This document shows positions 1 to 6,156 of a stretch of 10,367 nucleotides of DNA, in pieces (position 1 is the first letter of the stretch; every line of letters begins with the position of its first letter). The translations under genes were made by a program, and so were the position numbers. This DNA comes from JBBQHM01 sp038323965 (GTDB taxonomy: Bacteria > Verrucomicrobiota > Verrucomicrobiia > Chthoniobacterales > UBA10450), in assembly GCA_038323965.1 (NCBI GenBank), contig JBBQHM010000081.1:1-10367 (forward strand), in the 5' to 3' direction. Under the pieces are notes generated by a model. It did not search any database. It was given only the letters and a program-made list of their open reading frames with translations, and was not told where the DNA came from.

Positions 1-939
1 CCACCCGGTTTCCTCGATCATCCACCAAAAAAGATCGTTGAGCCGGCCATTAAATCGGAGGTCGCCGGCGAAGCGCCAGAGCTCGATGGTGGGAAAGCCA
101 AAGAGCATGGCGAAAATAAGAGGAATCCCTGCCGCCAGCAGCAGGAGAAAGGCGCGGCGGCGGAGCGCGAAGGCGACCGGCAGCAGCAAAAGCGCCGCGA
201 CGAAGTTGAGGGAAAGCGCGAGGCCGAAAGTGATGGCCGCGCCAGCCGCGAGCTTCCAGCTCGGACGGCTGTCGTTTCTAACGAGACATAGAATCGTTGC
301 GGTCAGAGCGAGAAGGAAAACGCTGTCGCAATGAGCGGCGCCCGCAAAACTGTAGATGCCGAGAGGATTCCAGGCATACCACGCGGCCCGCTCGAAGCGA
401 TCACCGCCCCGGAAAATAAGGAGCAGGAGTCCCGCGACCCCCAAATCTGCCAGAGCAAAAACACTTTTCCAGAGCAGCGGCGAAGTCGAAGCCGCGGCCA
501 GGACGCGGAACATGATTTCTGTGCCGGGCGCGAAGTGCGTCGGCTCGTTCGCATGGCGAAGGCGCGACCAATTTTCTTCGCTCGCGTGCAGGGCGGCGAG
601 CTGTGCGTTGTCCGGCGCGATTTCATACGGATTGGCGCCGATGGATTGGACTTTCCCATCCCAAATGAAGCGCCAAAGTTCGTCCGACGGCGGCAGCGAA
701 AAAACGAGGAGGCGGAGGACGATCGCGACCGCCCAGAAAGACAGCGCCGCCTGGCGCTGACTTAACGCGGGAAAGTTCGAGACAGCGAAGAGGTAGGCGA
801 ACCCGCCGCAGAGCGCGACGCCGACAAATTTGCTCGGCATCATTTCCAGCGTCCAATCGCCAAAAAAATTCAGCGCCGCGGCGCAAGCGATTAACGCCGC
901 TAGCGCAATGGAAAATCGAAGCATCACTCCGCGTGGCAT
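1..939 (-). CDS. GT-C type integral membrane glycosyltransferase (C-terminus beyond window)
   Basis: An uninterrupted frame of 313 codons runs from an ATG at 939 off the left edge, so the C-terminus is missing. The product is very hydrophobic, with membrane segments near residues 8-24, 37-55, 67-82, 155-176, 198-220, 230-258 and 262-282. Residues 86-110 (DELWRFIWDGKV, then GANPY) match the first-loop signature of polyprenyl-phosphate-sugar dependent GT-C enzymes (mannosyltransferase/DUF2029-like), where an acidic residue in this loop is catalytic. Residues 185-208 (AWYAWNPLG, then HCDSVF) resemble the W-N-P-L and G-H-x-D-x motifs of the same group. The family transfers sugars at the outer face of the inner membrane. 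The start lies 6 bases after the stop of the hydrolase/glycosyltransferase gene and shares its frame, which suggests translational coupling. An in-frame ATG at 924 is an alternative. Family assignment is by motif memory; donor and acceptor are unknown. Confidence 0.8.
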   Translation of the reverse strand, partial: MPRGVMLRFSIALAALIACAAALNFFGDWTLEMMPSKFVGVALCGGFAYLFAVSNFPALSQRQAALSFWAVAIVLRLLVFSLPPSDELWRFIWDGKVQSIGANPYEIAPDNAQLAALHASEENWSRLRHANEPTHFAPGTEIMFRVLAAASTSPLLWKSVFALADLGVAGLLLLIFRGGDRFERAAWYAWNPLGIYSFAGAAHCDSVFLLALTATILCLVRNDSRPSWKLAAGAAITFGLALSLNFVAALLLLPVAFALRRRAFLLLLAAGIPLIFAMLFGFPTIELWRFAGDLRFNGRLNDLFWWMIEETGW

Positions 940-945
940 GAGCGG

Positions 946-3501
946 TTACGGAGAAGCGGGGCTGGTGCTGCGCAGGTCGCTTTTCTGCAGTCCTGTTTTC
1001 AACATGCGAGCCAGGCCGAGTTTGTGGGCGGCCAGATCGATCAGTTCGTTGATGCGCCGCTCCAACCGCCGCGCGCGGAAAATGAGGAAGGCGACAATGG
1101 CCGCATACGGCACGACGAACCAGAGGTCGATCTGACCCGCGTTTAGATAACGGTAAAGAAACGCGCTGATGGCGATTCCGTTAAGAATGGCGGTGGTGGC
1201 AACGAAGCGGAAGCGCGAACGGGAACGCGTGAGGCATTTCGGACCGCCATGGTATTCCGTCACCGTCTGCAGGGTGATGCTCCACCAGAAATTCCCATAG
1301 ATTTGCACGTCCCAATCCTGCCAGCCGGTGTCGGACGAGTAGCGCCAGCCTTCGTTCTCGAGCAGTGAAAAAATCTCGGCCAGCAGCTGATGACGGTCCT
1401 GGCCATTTTCACTCCAGAAAACACGGTCGCCGCCCCGACCTCCGACGCGCGAGGAAGGCGGCAAATCCTCATGGGTAGCGATGACGCTGTCGGGCGTGCG
1501 CTTGAATTGCAGCCAGGTGAAATAACGCGACCAGCCGCGAACCAACGGCTGCACGAAGGCCAGGAACATGACCAGAATCCGCGCTCGCACCGTGTCAAAG
1601 CGCGGCTCAATCCTCGCGCGCACCATGTAGGAGAGCGCCACGCAAAAGGTGCCGCCAAACATCAGATACGGGAGGATGCGCAGGCTGGGTAAAAAGATGC
1701 CGAGACCGAAAAGGAAAAGGGTGAGGACGAACCACTCGACGCTGCCCAGATACGCCGCGACCTCCGATTGCGGCGTCGGATAAATCGACTGGAAAAATCC
1801 TTCACCGAAAACTCCGTGGTAGATGATTGGGCTCCCGAGAAACCAGCTAAAGCGTGGTGTTCCGTAGATCTGGCCGCGCCATTTCGCGGTGCCGGTGGGT
1901 CCGAAGAAAATGAGATGCTTAAAACGAAGCAACGACTCCGCTTCGCCATAACCGCGCTGCTGTTTTAGAAATGCGCGAATGGTGAAGCGCCGATAATGCC
2001 AGACGATTGCGGCCGGGCTAAAGCCGATCAGGTAGCCGCATTGCTGGAGCCGCCAGCAAAAGTCGACGTCGTCACCAGCAGCGTGGTACTCGACATCGAA
2101 TCCACCGACATGATCGAACGCCCAGCGGTAGAACGCCATGTTACAGCCGGGGATATGCTCGGCGATGGTGTCGGTCAGCAGCACGTGACTGGGTCCGCCG
2201 GGTGCCGCGGCGACTGCGGCCTGCACCGCGCCCTGCGCTGGCGGCGGAACGTTCGGACCCCCGACGCCCGCAAACTCGCCGCTCACCAGTGTTCCTATTA
2301 AATAATAGAGCCAGTCGACATCCGCCATGCAGTCGGAGTCGGTGTAGGCCAGCACCTCGCCCGTCGCGGCGTGCGCACCGGTATTGCGCGCGTGGCTCAG
2401 TCCATGATTCGACTGATGAATATATCGGACGTTCGGGAATTCAGCCGCGATCTCACGGGTGTTATCGTTCGACCCGTCATCCACCAGCACCACTTCGTAA
2501 TTTGGATAATTGAGTCTGCCTAACGACTCCAGACAGTCGCGCAGCGTCGCGCCACCGTTGTAGGAACAAACGATGACCGACACCGTGGGCGTGGTCGGAA
2601 GCTCGCGATGCGGCAGTTCCGCATCGTCGTGGCCGAGTTTGTTCTCCAGCGCGTGGAATACTTTTTTGGGCCTGCGATCTCGCGTGACCAGACCAAATGC
2701 CCAATCCGTGACTTCCTGGCCGCCGGTGAACCATTCATCCGTCCACGCGAAAAACACCGTCCCCGCCAATCCGCAGCGGACCACGCTATCGACGTGCCAG
2801 CTGAGCATTTCGGCCTGCTCATCCTCGGTGTGACGAATGGTATCCATCCCGAACTCGCCGAGGACGAGCGGCTGTTCTTCGACCAGATTTTGCAGGCGCA
2901 GCAGATAGCGCTCAAAGCTCAGCTGATCGTGGAGGTAGACGTTGAAGCAAACGAAATCGAGATTCTGCGGCAGGAGAAATTCCGTCGGCGGATAAGTGGC
3001 GTAGGAGTAGAGAACCGCCGGATCGATCGCGCGCGCGATGGTGACCAGTCGCTCGACGAATTCCGTGACCCGGCGCACGCCCAGCCAGCGAATCATGTTC
3101 GGAGGGATCTCGTTGCCGATGAGATAGCCAAAGAGAGCGGGGTGTCCGACATTCGCGCGCACCGCTTTTGTTACGGAATTCTCGATCTCACGCCGGACCG
3201 AGGCCGTGCGCAGGAACTCGATGTGCTTGGCCCACGGCAGCGTGATCAGAACACGCATCTTCACCGCCAGACAGGCATCGAGAAACCAGCGCGGCGGCGG
3301 GTGGTAAACGCGAACGACGTTCAGTCCGAGCGAACGCATCTGCGCCAGATCGCGCTCCGCTTGCACCGGCGTCCCCAGGAAATCGCCGCTGGCGTCCGGC
3401 GCGAACGGTCCGTAGGTGACGCCCTTAACAAAAAACTTCCGATCGCCCTCGAAGAAGAACTTCGCGACGGGTCGGATGGGTTGCGCAGGGCTAACGCTCA
3501 A
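946..3501 (-). CDS. Glycoside hydrolase (TIM barrel)-GT2 glycosyltransferase fusion, membrane-bound
   Basis: The product has 851 residues. Residues 14-290 are a GH2/GH5-like TIM-barrel domain with both expected catalytic glutamates: E131 in IGNEIPP (acid/base) and E216 in VLGEFGMD (nucleophile). Residues 306-530 are a GT-A family 2 domain: SVIVCSYNG, DDG at 341-343 (nucleotide binding), DSD at 388-390 (metal), GDDVDFCWRLQ near 476-486 and KQQRGYGEAE near 513-522. Membrane segments follow near 590-625, possibly 640-655, and 765-808, around a soluble stretch (670-760) I do not recognise. There is no signal peptide, and no membrane segment separates hydrolase from transferase, so both should be cytoplasmic. 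The start is TTG: it is preceded by AGGGAA at 7 bases, an in-frame stop lies upstream, and the next Met is residue 55, inside the barrel. Likely role: synthesis or trimming of a cell-surface polysaccharide with the neighbouring GT-C enzyme. Substrate unknown. Confidence 0.9.
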   Translation of the reverse strand: MSVSPAQPIRPVAKFFFEGDRKFFVKGVTYGPFAPDASGDFLGTPVQAERDLAQMRSLGLNVVRVYHPPPRWFLDACLAVKMRVLITLPWAKHIEFLRTASVRREIENSVTKAVRANVGHPALFGYLIGNEIPPNMIRWLGVRRVTEFVERLVTIARAIDPAVLYSYATYPPTEFLLPQNLDFVCFNVYLHDQLSFERYLLRLQNLVEEQPLVLGEFGMDTIRHTEDEQAEMLSWHVDSVVRCGLAGTVFFAWTDEWFTGGQEVTDWAFGLVTRDRRPKKVFHALENKLGHDDAELPHRELPTTPTVSVIVCSYNGGATLRDCLESLGRLNYPNYEVVLVDDGSNDNTREIAAEFPNVRYIHQSNHGLSHARNTGAHAATGEVLAYTDSDCMADVDWLYYLIGTLVSGEFAGVGGPNVPPPAQGAVQAAVAAAPGGPSHVLLTDTIAEHIPGCNMAFYRWAFDHVGGFDVEYHAAGDDVDFCWRLQQCGYLIGFSPAAIVWHYRRFTIRAFLKQQRGYGEAESLLRFKHLIFFGPTGTAKWRGQIYGTPRFSWFLGSPIIYHGVFGEGFFQSIYPTPQSEVAAYLGSVEWFVLTLFLFGLGIFLPSLRILPYLMFGGTFCVALSYMVRARIEPRFDTVRARILVMFLAFVQPLVRGWSRYFTWLQFKRTPDSVIATHEDLPPSSRVGGRGGDRVFWSENGQDRHQLLAEIFSLLENEGWRYSSDTGWQDWDVQIYGNFWWSITLQTVTEYHGGPKCLTRSRSRFRFVATTAILNGIAISAFLYRYLNAGQIDLWFVVPYAAIVAFLIFRARRLERRINELIDLAAHKLGLARMLKTGLQKSDLRSTSPASP

Positions 3502-3508
3502 GCGGCAG

Positions 3509-3514
3509 TTCCCT
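3509..3514 (-). promoter_or_regulatory. Ribosome binding site supporting a TTG start
   Basis: The minus strand reads AGGGAA, then 7 bases, then TTG at 3501. It is the only purine-rich stretch near the beginning of the fusion frame, and no in-frame ATG or GTG lies between the upstream stop and the barrel domain. This decides the start of the hydrolase/glycosyltransferase gene. Confidence 0.6.
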
Positions 3515-3543
3515 AGAGCATGGGAACCGCGGACGCAAAGCTT

Positions 3544-4122
3544 TTACAACTGGCGCACGAGGATCTGCCGGAGTTTAATCATGCCGCGGCGGATGCGCGC
3601 CTTCACTGTCCCGAGTGGCTCGTGCAGTTTTTGGGCGATCTCGGTTTGAGTTAAGCCGGAGAAAAACGCCATCTCGATCGCGCGCCGCTGTTCATCGGAT
3701 AACTGCATGACGGCGCTCCGCACGATGGCCTGGGTTTCGTGCACCTGCGCGTAATCCGAAGAATCCACTTCCACCGCAGTCGCATCCGCCAACGCATTGT
3801 GCTCGAGATCGTCGCGCAAGCGACTCCGACGCTGCAGCCGCCGTAAACGGTCGATCGCCTTGTTCCGCGTGAGAGTCATCGCCCAGGTCAGCGGTTTGCC
3901 GCGTCGCACATCATAAGTTTTTGCCTTGTCCCAGATCTGGACAAACACGTCCTGCAACACATCTTCAGCGTCAGTGGCATTGTTGAGCACGCGATACGCG
4001 GTCGACTTCAGGATACCGGCGTAGCGGCGGTGAAGTTCGCGCAACGATTCCTGGTCGCCGTGGCTGGTGCGCTGGAGAAGAGCTACGTCGTCAAATGCGG
4101 AGATGGAGTTAACATTAGACAT
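3544..4122 (-). CDS. ECF-type RNA polymerase sigma factor (sigma-70 family)
   Basis: The 192-residue product has the usual ECF layout with only regions 2 and 4. Region 2 spans about 24-97, with DAEDVLQDVFVQIW at 51-64 (core binding/-10 recognition) and a W-x-x-T-L-x-R-N-K-A-I-D-R-L segment at 80-93, resembling SigK-like ECF groups. Region 4 spans about 135-188; its helix-turn-helix is GLTQTEIAQKLHEPLGTVKA, residues 156-175. It redirects RNA polymerase to a specific promoter set. The gene lies 76 bases after hemL and 42 bases before the hydrolase/glycosyltransferase gene on the same strand. No anti-sigma gene is adjacent within the window. The ATG at 4122 has no visible Shine-Dalgarno and sits almost on the predicted transcription start. 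Three phased TGTCTAAY repeats overlap its promoter and first codons. Confidence 0.97.
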   Translation of the reverse strand: MSNVNSISAFDDVALLQRTSHGDQESLRELHRRYAGILKSTAYRVLNNATDAEDVLQDVFVQIWDKAKTYDVRRGKPLTWAMTLTRNKAIDRLRRLQRRSRLRDDLEHNALADATAVEVDSSDYAQVHETQAIVRSAVMQLSDEQRRAIEMAFFSGLTQTEIAQKLHEPLGTVKARIRRGMIKLRQILVRQL

Positions 4123-4154
4123 ATGTTAGACAGATCATATAACGATATTAGACA
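4112..4154 (-). promoter_or_regulatory. Three phased direct repeats (TGTCTAAYRT), candidate operator
   Basis: On the minus strand TGTCTAATAT (4154-4145), TGTCTAACAT (4132-4123) and TGTCTAATGT (4121-4112) lie at offsets of 22 and 11 bases, on the same face of the helix. The last copy covers the ATG and first codons of the sigma gene. Direct repeats with an 11-base period are the usual layout of OmpR/PhoB-family response regulator sites, and the Pho box half-site is also TGTC-based. The regulator is not in the window, so its identity is inference. Confidence 0.45.
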
Positions 4155-4162
4155 AACTCCAA
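4134..4162 (-). promoter_or_regulatory. Predicted sigma-70-like promoter of the ECF sigma gene
   Basis: The minus strand reads TTGGAG (4162-4157), a 17-base spacer, then TATGAT (4139-4134). The -10 matches the consensus at 5 of 6 positions and the -35 at 3 of 6. The predicted start near 4127 leaves only about 5 bases before the ATG, so the transcript would be nearly leaderless. One TGTCTAAT repeat lies in the spacer and another over the predicted start, a layout that suits repression. Confidence 0.45.
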
Positions 4163-4198
4163 TCGTTTTTCGCCCGCGCGATGGCTGTGAACCCGGCT

Positions 4199-5482
4199 TT
4201 AGCGGGCCGCTGCGACGAGAGCGCGCTCGATGACGCGCCCTGTCTCTTGCACGACTCGCGTCGTGTGCGCCGTCGAGATAAACCCGGCTTCAAACTGCGA
4301 CGGCGCGAAGTAAACTCCCTGCTCCAGGCAACTCCCAAAAAATTTCGCGAAGGCCGCCAGATCGCTTCGTTTTGCATCCTCCAGATTGCGGATCGGACCA
4401 GCGCTGAAATAGAGGCAAAACATGGACCCGATGCGATGATAGCAGCACGGCGCCGAATGTTTCCTGATCGCGGCGCGCGTCCGCGACTCCATCTCGTCGC
4501 CGAGTTCTTCCAGCTCTTGCCAGCCGTTCGTGCGCTCGAGTTCGCGCAGTTGTGCGAGCCCGGCCGCCAGCGCCAGCGGATTTCCTGAGAGCGTACCCGC
4601 CTGGTAGACCGGCCCATCCGGCGACAACCAATCCATGATGTCCGCGCGACCGCCGAACGCGCCCACCGGCAACCCCCCGCCGATCACCTTGCCAAGCGCA
4701 GTGAGATCCGGTTGCACCCCGTAACGTTCCTGCACGCCCCCACGCGCGACGCGAAATCCAGTCATCACCTCATCGAAAATCAGCAACGCACCTGCTGCAC
4801 TGCATTCAGCCCGTAGCAATTCGAGGAATCCTGGTTCCGGGAGATACAACCCGGCGTTAGCGGGAACCGGTTCCACGATCAGCCCCGCAATTTCGTTTTT
4901 ATTTTCGCGAAACGCGGCTCGCACCGCGTCACTGTTGTTGAATGGCAGCACGATGGTGAGCGCAGCGAGCGCAGCCGGCACACCCGCACTCTCCGGTTGC
5001 CCATGCGTGAGCGCGCCGCTGCCTGCACTCACCAGCAACGAGTCGACATGCCCGTGATAGCAACCGGCGAACTTAATGATCTTGTCGCGACCGGTAAATC
5101 CACGCGCCAGCCGCACGCACGACATCGTCGCTTCCGTCCCGCTATTGACCATCCGCACTTTCTCGATCGACGGCATCCAGGAACAGATCAGCTCCGCCAT
5201 CTCGACCTCGAGCGGATTCGGAATTCCGAAACTCGTGCCCCGTCTCGCTGCCTCGCGCACGGCATCGACCACCACCTGCGGCGCGTGTCCCAGGATCGCA
5301 GGTCCCCAGGTGCAGACGTAGTCGATGTATTCGTTACCATCGACATCCCAAATCTTTGCGCCCTCGGCCCGGTCCACAAAAAATGGATCGCGACCCACCT
5401 GGCGAAAAGCGCGCACCGGCGAATTCACGCCGCCGGGAATGTGGGCCAGGGCGCGCGCAAAAAGCTCAGATGACTTCGACAT
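4199..5482 (-). CDS. hemL: Glutamate-1-semialdehyde 2,1-aminomutase
   Basis: The 427-residue product is the normal length for the enzyme. It moves the amino group of glutamate-1-semialdehyde to give 5-aminolevulinate, the committed precursor of heme and other tetrapyrroles in the C5 pathway, in the cytoplasm with pyridoxal phosphate. Visible signatures: GGVNSPVRAF at 17-26 (a HemL hallmark), NSGTEA at 113-118 (phosphate cup), a conserved YHGH at 142-145, DEVMTGFR at 237-244 with the cofactor-binding Asp, the Schiff-base lysine K265 in TALGKVIGGG, and AGTLSGNP at 295-302. The start is an ATG with AAGG 8 bases upstream. The gene lies first in a minus-strand series with the sigma factor and glycosyltransferase genes, but that series appears to have its own promoter, so shared function is not implied. 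No other hem gene is in the window. Confidence 0.98.
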   Translation of the reverse strand: MSKSSELFARALAHIPGGVNSPVRAFRQVGRDPFFVDRAEGAKIWDVDGNEYIDYVCTWGPAILGHAPQVVVDAVREAARRGTSFGIPNPLEVEMAELICSWMPSIEKVRMVNSGTEATMSCVRLARGFTGRDKIIKFAGCYHGHVDSLLVSAGSGALTHGQPESAGVPAALAALTIVLPFNNSDAVRAAFRENKNEIAGLIVEPVPANAGLYLPEPGFLELLRAECSAAGALLIFDEVMTGFRVARGGVQERYGVQPDLTALGKVIGGGLPVGAFGGRADIMDWLSPDGPVYQAGTLSGNPLALAAGLAQLRELERTNGWQELEELGDEMESRTRAAIRKHSAPCCYHRIGSMFCLYFSAGPIRNLEDAKRSDLAAFAKFFGSCLEQGVYFAPSQFEAGFISTAHTTRVVQETGRVIERALVAAAR

Positions 5483-5515
5483 CCCGCCGACCTTACGCGA
5501 CCAGCGTGCCGGCGC

Positions 5516-5667
5516 AGGGTAGTTTTTACCACCCGCGGCTCCCGCCGCTCGAATGCCCGAGCTTCACAGAGAAGAATTCCTAGTTTTCTGTCACTCAAGC
5601 TCAAAGTCCATCTGCGCGAAACTCGGGCTCTCCAGGCGCGGGAGCGCCGGGCGGTAAAAATTTGTCC
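5516..5667. repeat. Inverted pair of hairpin elements (REP/BIME-like)
   Basis: Two 50-base units face away from a 52-base centre. Unit A reads on the minus strand from 5565 to 5516; unit B reads on the plus strand from 5618 to 5667. Aligned without gaps, about 35 of the first 45 bases agree, including GAARCTCGGGC, GCGGGAGC and CGGGYGGTAAAAA. Each folds as a 5-bp stem with a GGGA loop (GCGGC/GCCGC in A, 5548-5535; GGCGC/GCGCC in B, 5635-5648), directly followed by a second stem around TAAAAA. Two stem pairs differ by compensatory swaps (G-C for C-G). Unit A lies in the hemL leader; unit B lies upstream of the tRNA promoter. Dispersed copies elsewhere in the genome cannot be checked here. Confidence 0.6.
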
Positions 5668-5692
5668 TGAACATTTGCGACAAGCGCGTGCG

Positions 5693-5720
5693 TTGACACA
5701 CCGAAGCCGCACCCGATAAT
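5693..5720 (+). promoter_or_regulatory. Promoter of tRNA-Cys
   Basis: TTGACA (5693-5698), a 16-base spacer and GATAAT (5715-5720) give a near-consensus sigma-70 promoter. Its expected start, near 5727, is about 6 bases before the tRNA 5' end. Confidence 0.75.
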
Positions 5721-5732
5721 CACTCGCAGTTC

Positions 5733-5804
5733 GGCGGGGTAGCCAAGTGGTAAGGTCGGGGTCTGCAAAACCCCTATTCGCGGGTTCGATTCCCGCCCCC
5801 GCCT
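5733..5804 (+). tRNA. tRNA-Cys (anticodon GCA)
   Basis: The cloverleaf folds completely. The acceptor stem GGCGGGG/CCCCGCC pairs 5733-5739 with 5797-5803, and the discriminator is T5804, the U73 typical of cysteine tRNAs. The anticodon stem GGGGT/ACCCC (5758-5762, 5770-5774) encloses CTGCAAA with anticodon GCA at 5765-5767. The T arm is GCGGG-TTCGATT-CCCGC (5780-5796). The D arm lies around 5742-5756. The CCA end is not encoded (CTC follows), so it must be added after transcription. No clear intrinsic terminator follows. Confidence 0.98.
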
Positions 5805-6156
5805 CTTTTCATAGGTAAAGTGCGAATAATTGACGGGGCACAGATCCAAAGAAATCCGCTGATGTTCTGCTTTGTATTGACGCGTCTGTGATGCGAACAG
5901 AAACGAAGTTTTTTTGCCAAGTGTCTCGCAACCGCTCGCGCGCGCGCGCATCAGGTTAGTTGTGACAAGTTGTTGCCCGCCACAATCTCCGCGGTGCGGG
6001 CTTCGAGGTATTAACGTCCCGTAACACAAGCTTGCTTCACTATTCCGTTTTTCGTCAAATGAGGTGTGAAACACCTTTCCCGCGGCCTCGGCTGCACGTT
6101 GATAACCATCGCACTTGGCCTCTCTCGCGCCGAAGGAAACGGAAAAGTAGTCCGCG
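5805..6156. other. Gene-free region between tRNA-Cys and the cyclase gene
   Basis: No convincing gene lies in these 352 bases. They hold a run of seven T at 5909-5915 without a strong hairpin before it, an alternating (CG)6C tract at 5937-5949 that could adopt Z-DNA, and the perfect palindrome at 6062-6076. Promoter-like TTGACG hexamers at about 5828 and 5878 lack good -10 partners. The stretch presumably contains the cyclase promoter, which I cannot place. Confidence 0.6.
6062..6076. promoter_or_regulatory. Perfect inverted repeat upstream of the cyclase gene
   Basis: AGGTGT-GAA-ACACCT has two perfect 6-base arms around 3 bases, centred about 88 bases before the cyclase ATG. It could be an operator for a dimeric regulator or a small leader hairpin. 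No T tract follows, so it is not a terminator. Confidence 0.3.

Noticed and set aside
331..765. Overlapping plus-strand frames at the left end
   Set aside because: They are antisense to the membrane glycosyltransferase, whose minus-strand frame has clear family motifs and hydrophobic periodicity.
2608..3516. A 302-codon open frame on the plus strand
   Set aside because: It is antisense to the hydrolase domain, whose catalytic motifs are clear on the minus strand. The translation is rich in Arg/Asp/Glu without any motif, the usual mirror of a GC-rich gene.
5909..5915. Seven-T run as a tRNA terminator
   Set aside because: It lies about 100 bases after the tRNA and only a weak, long-loop stem precedes it.
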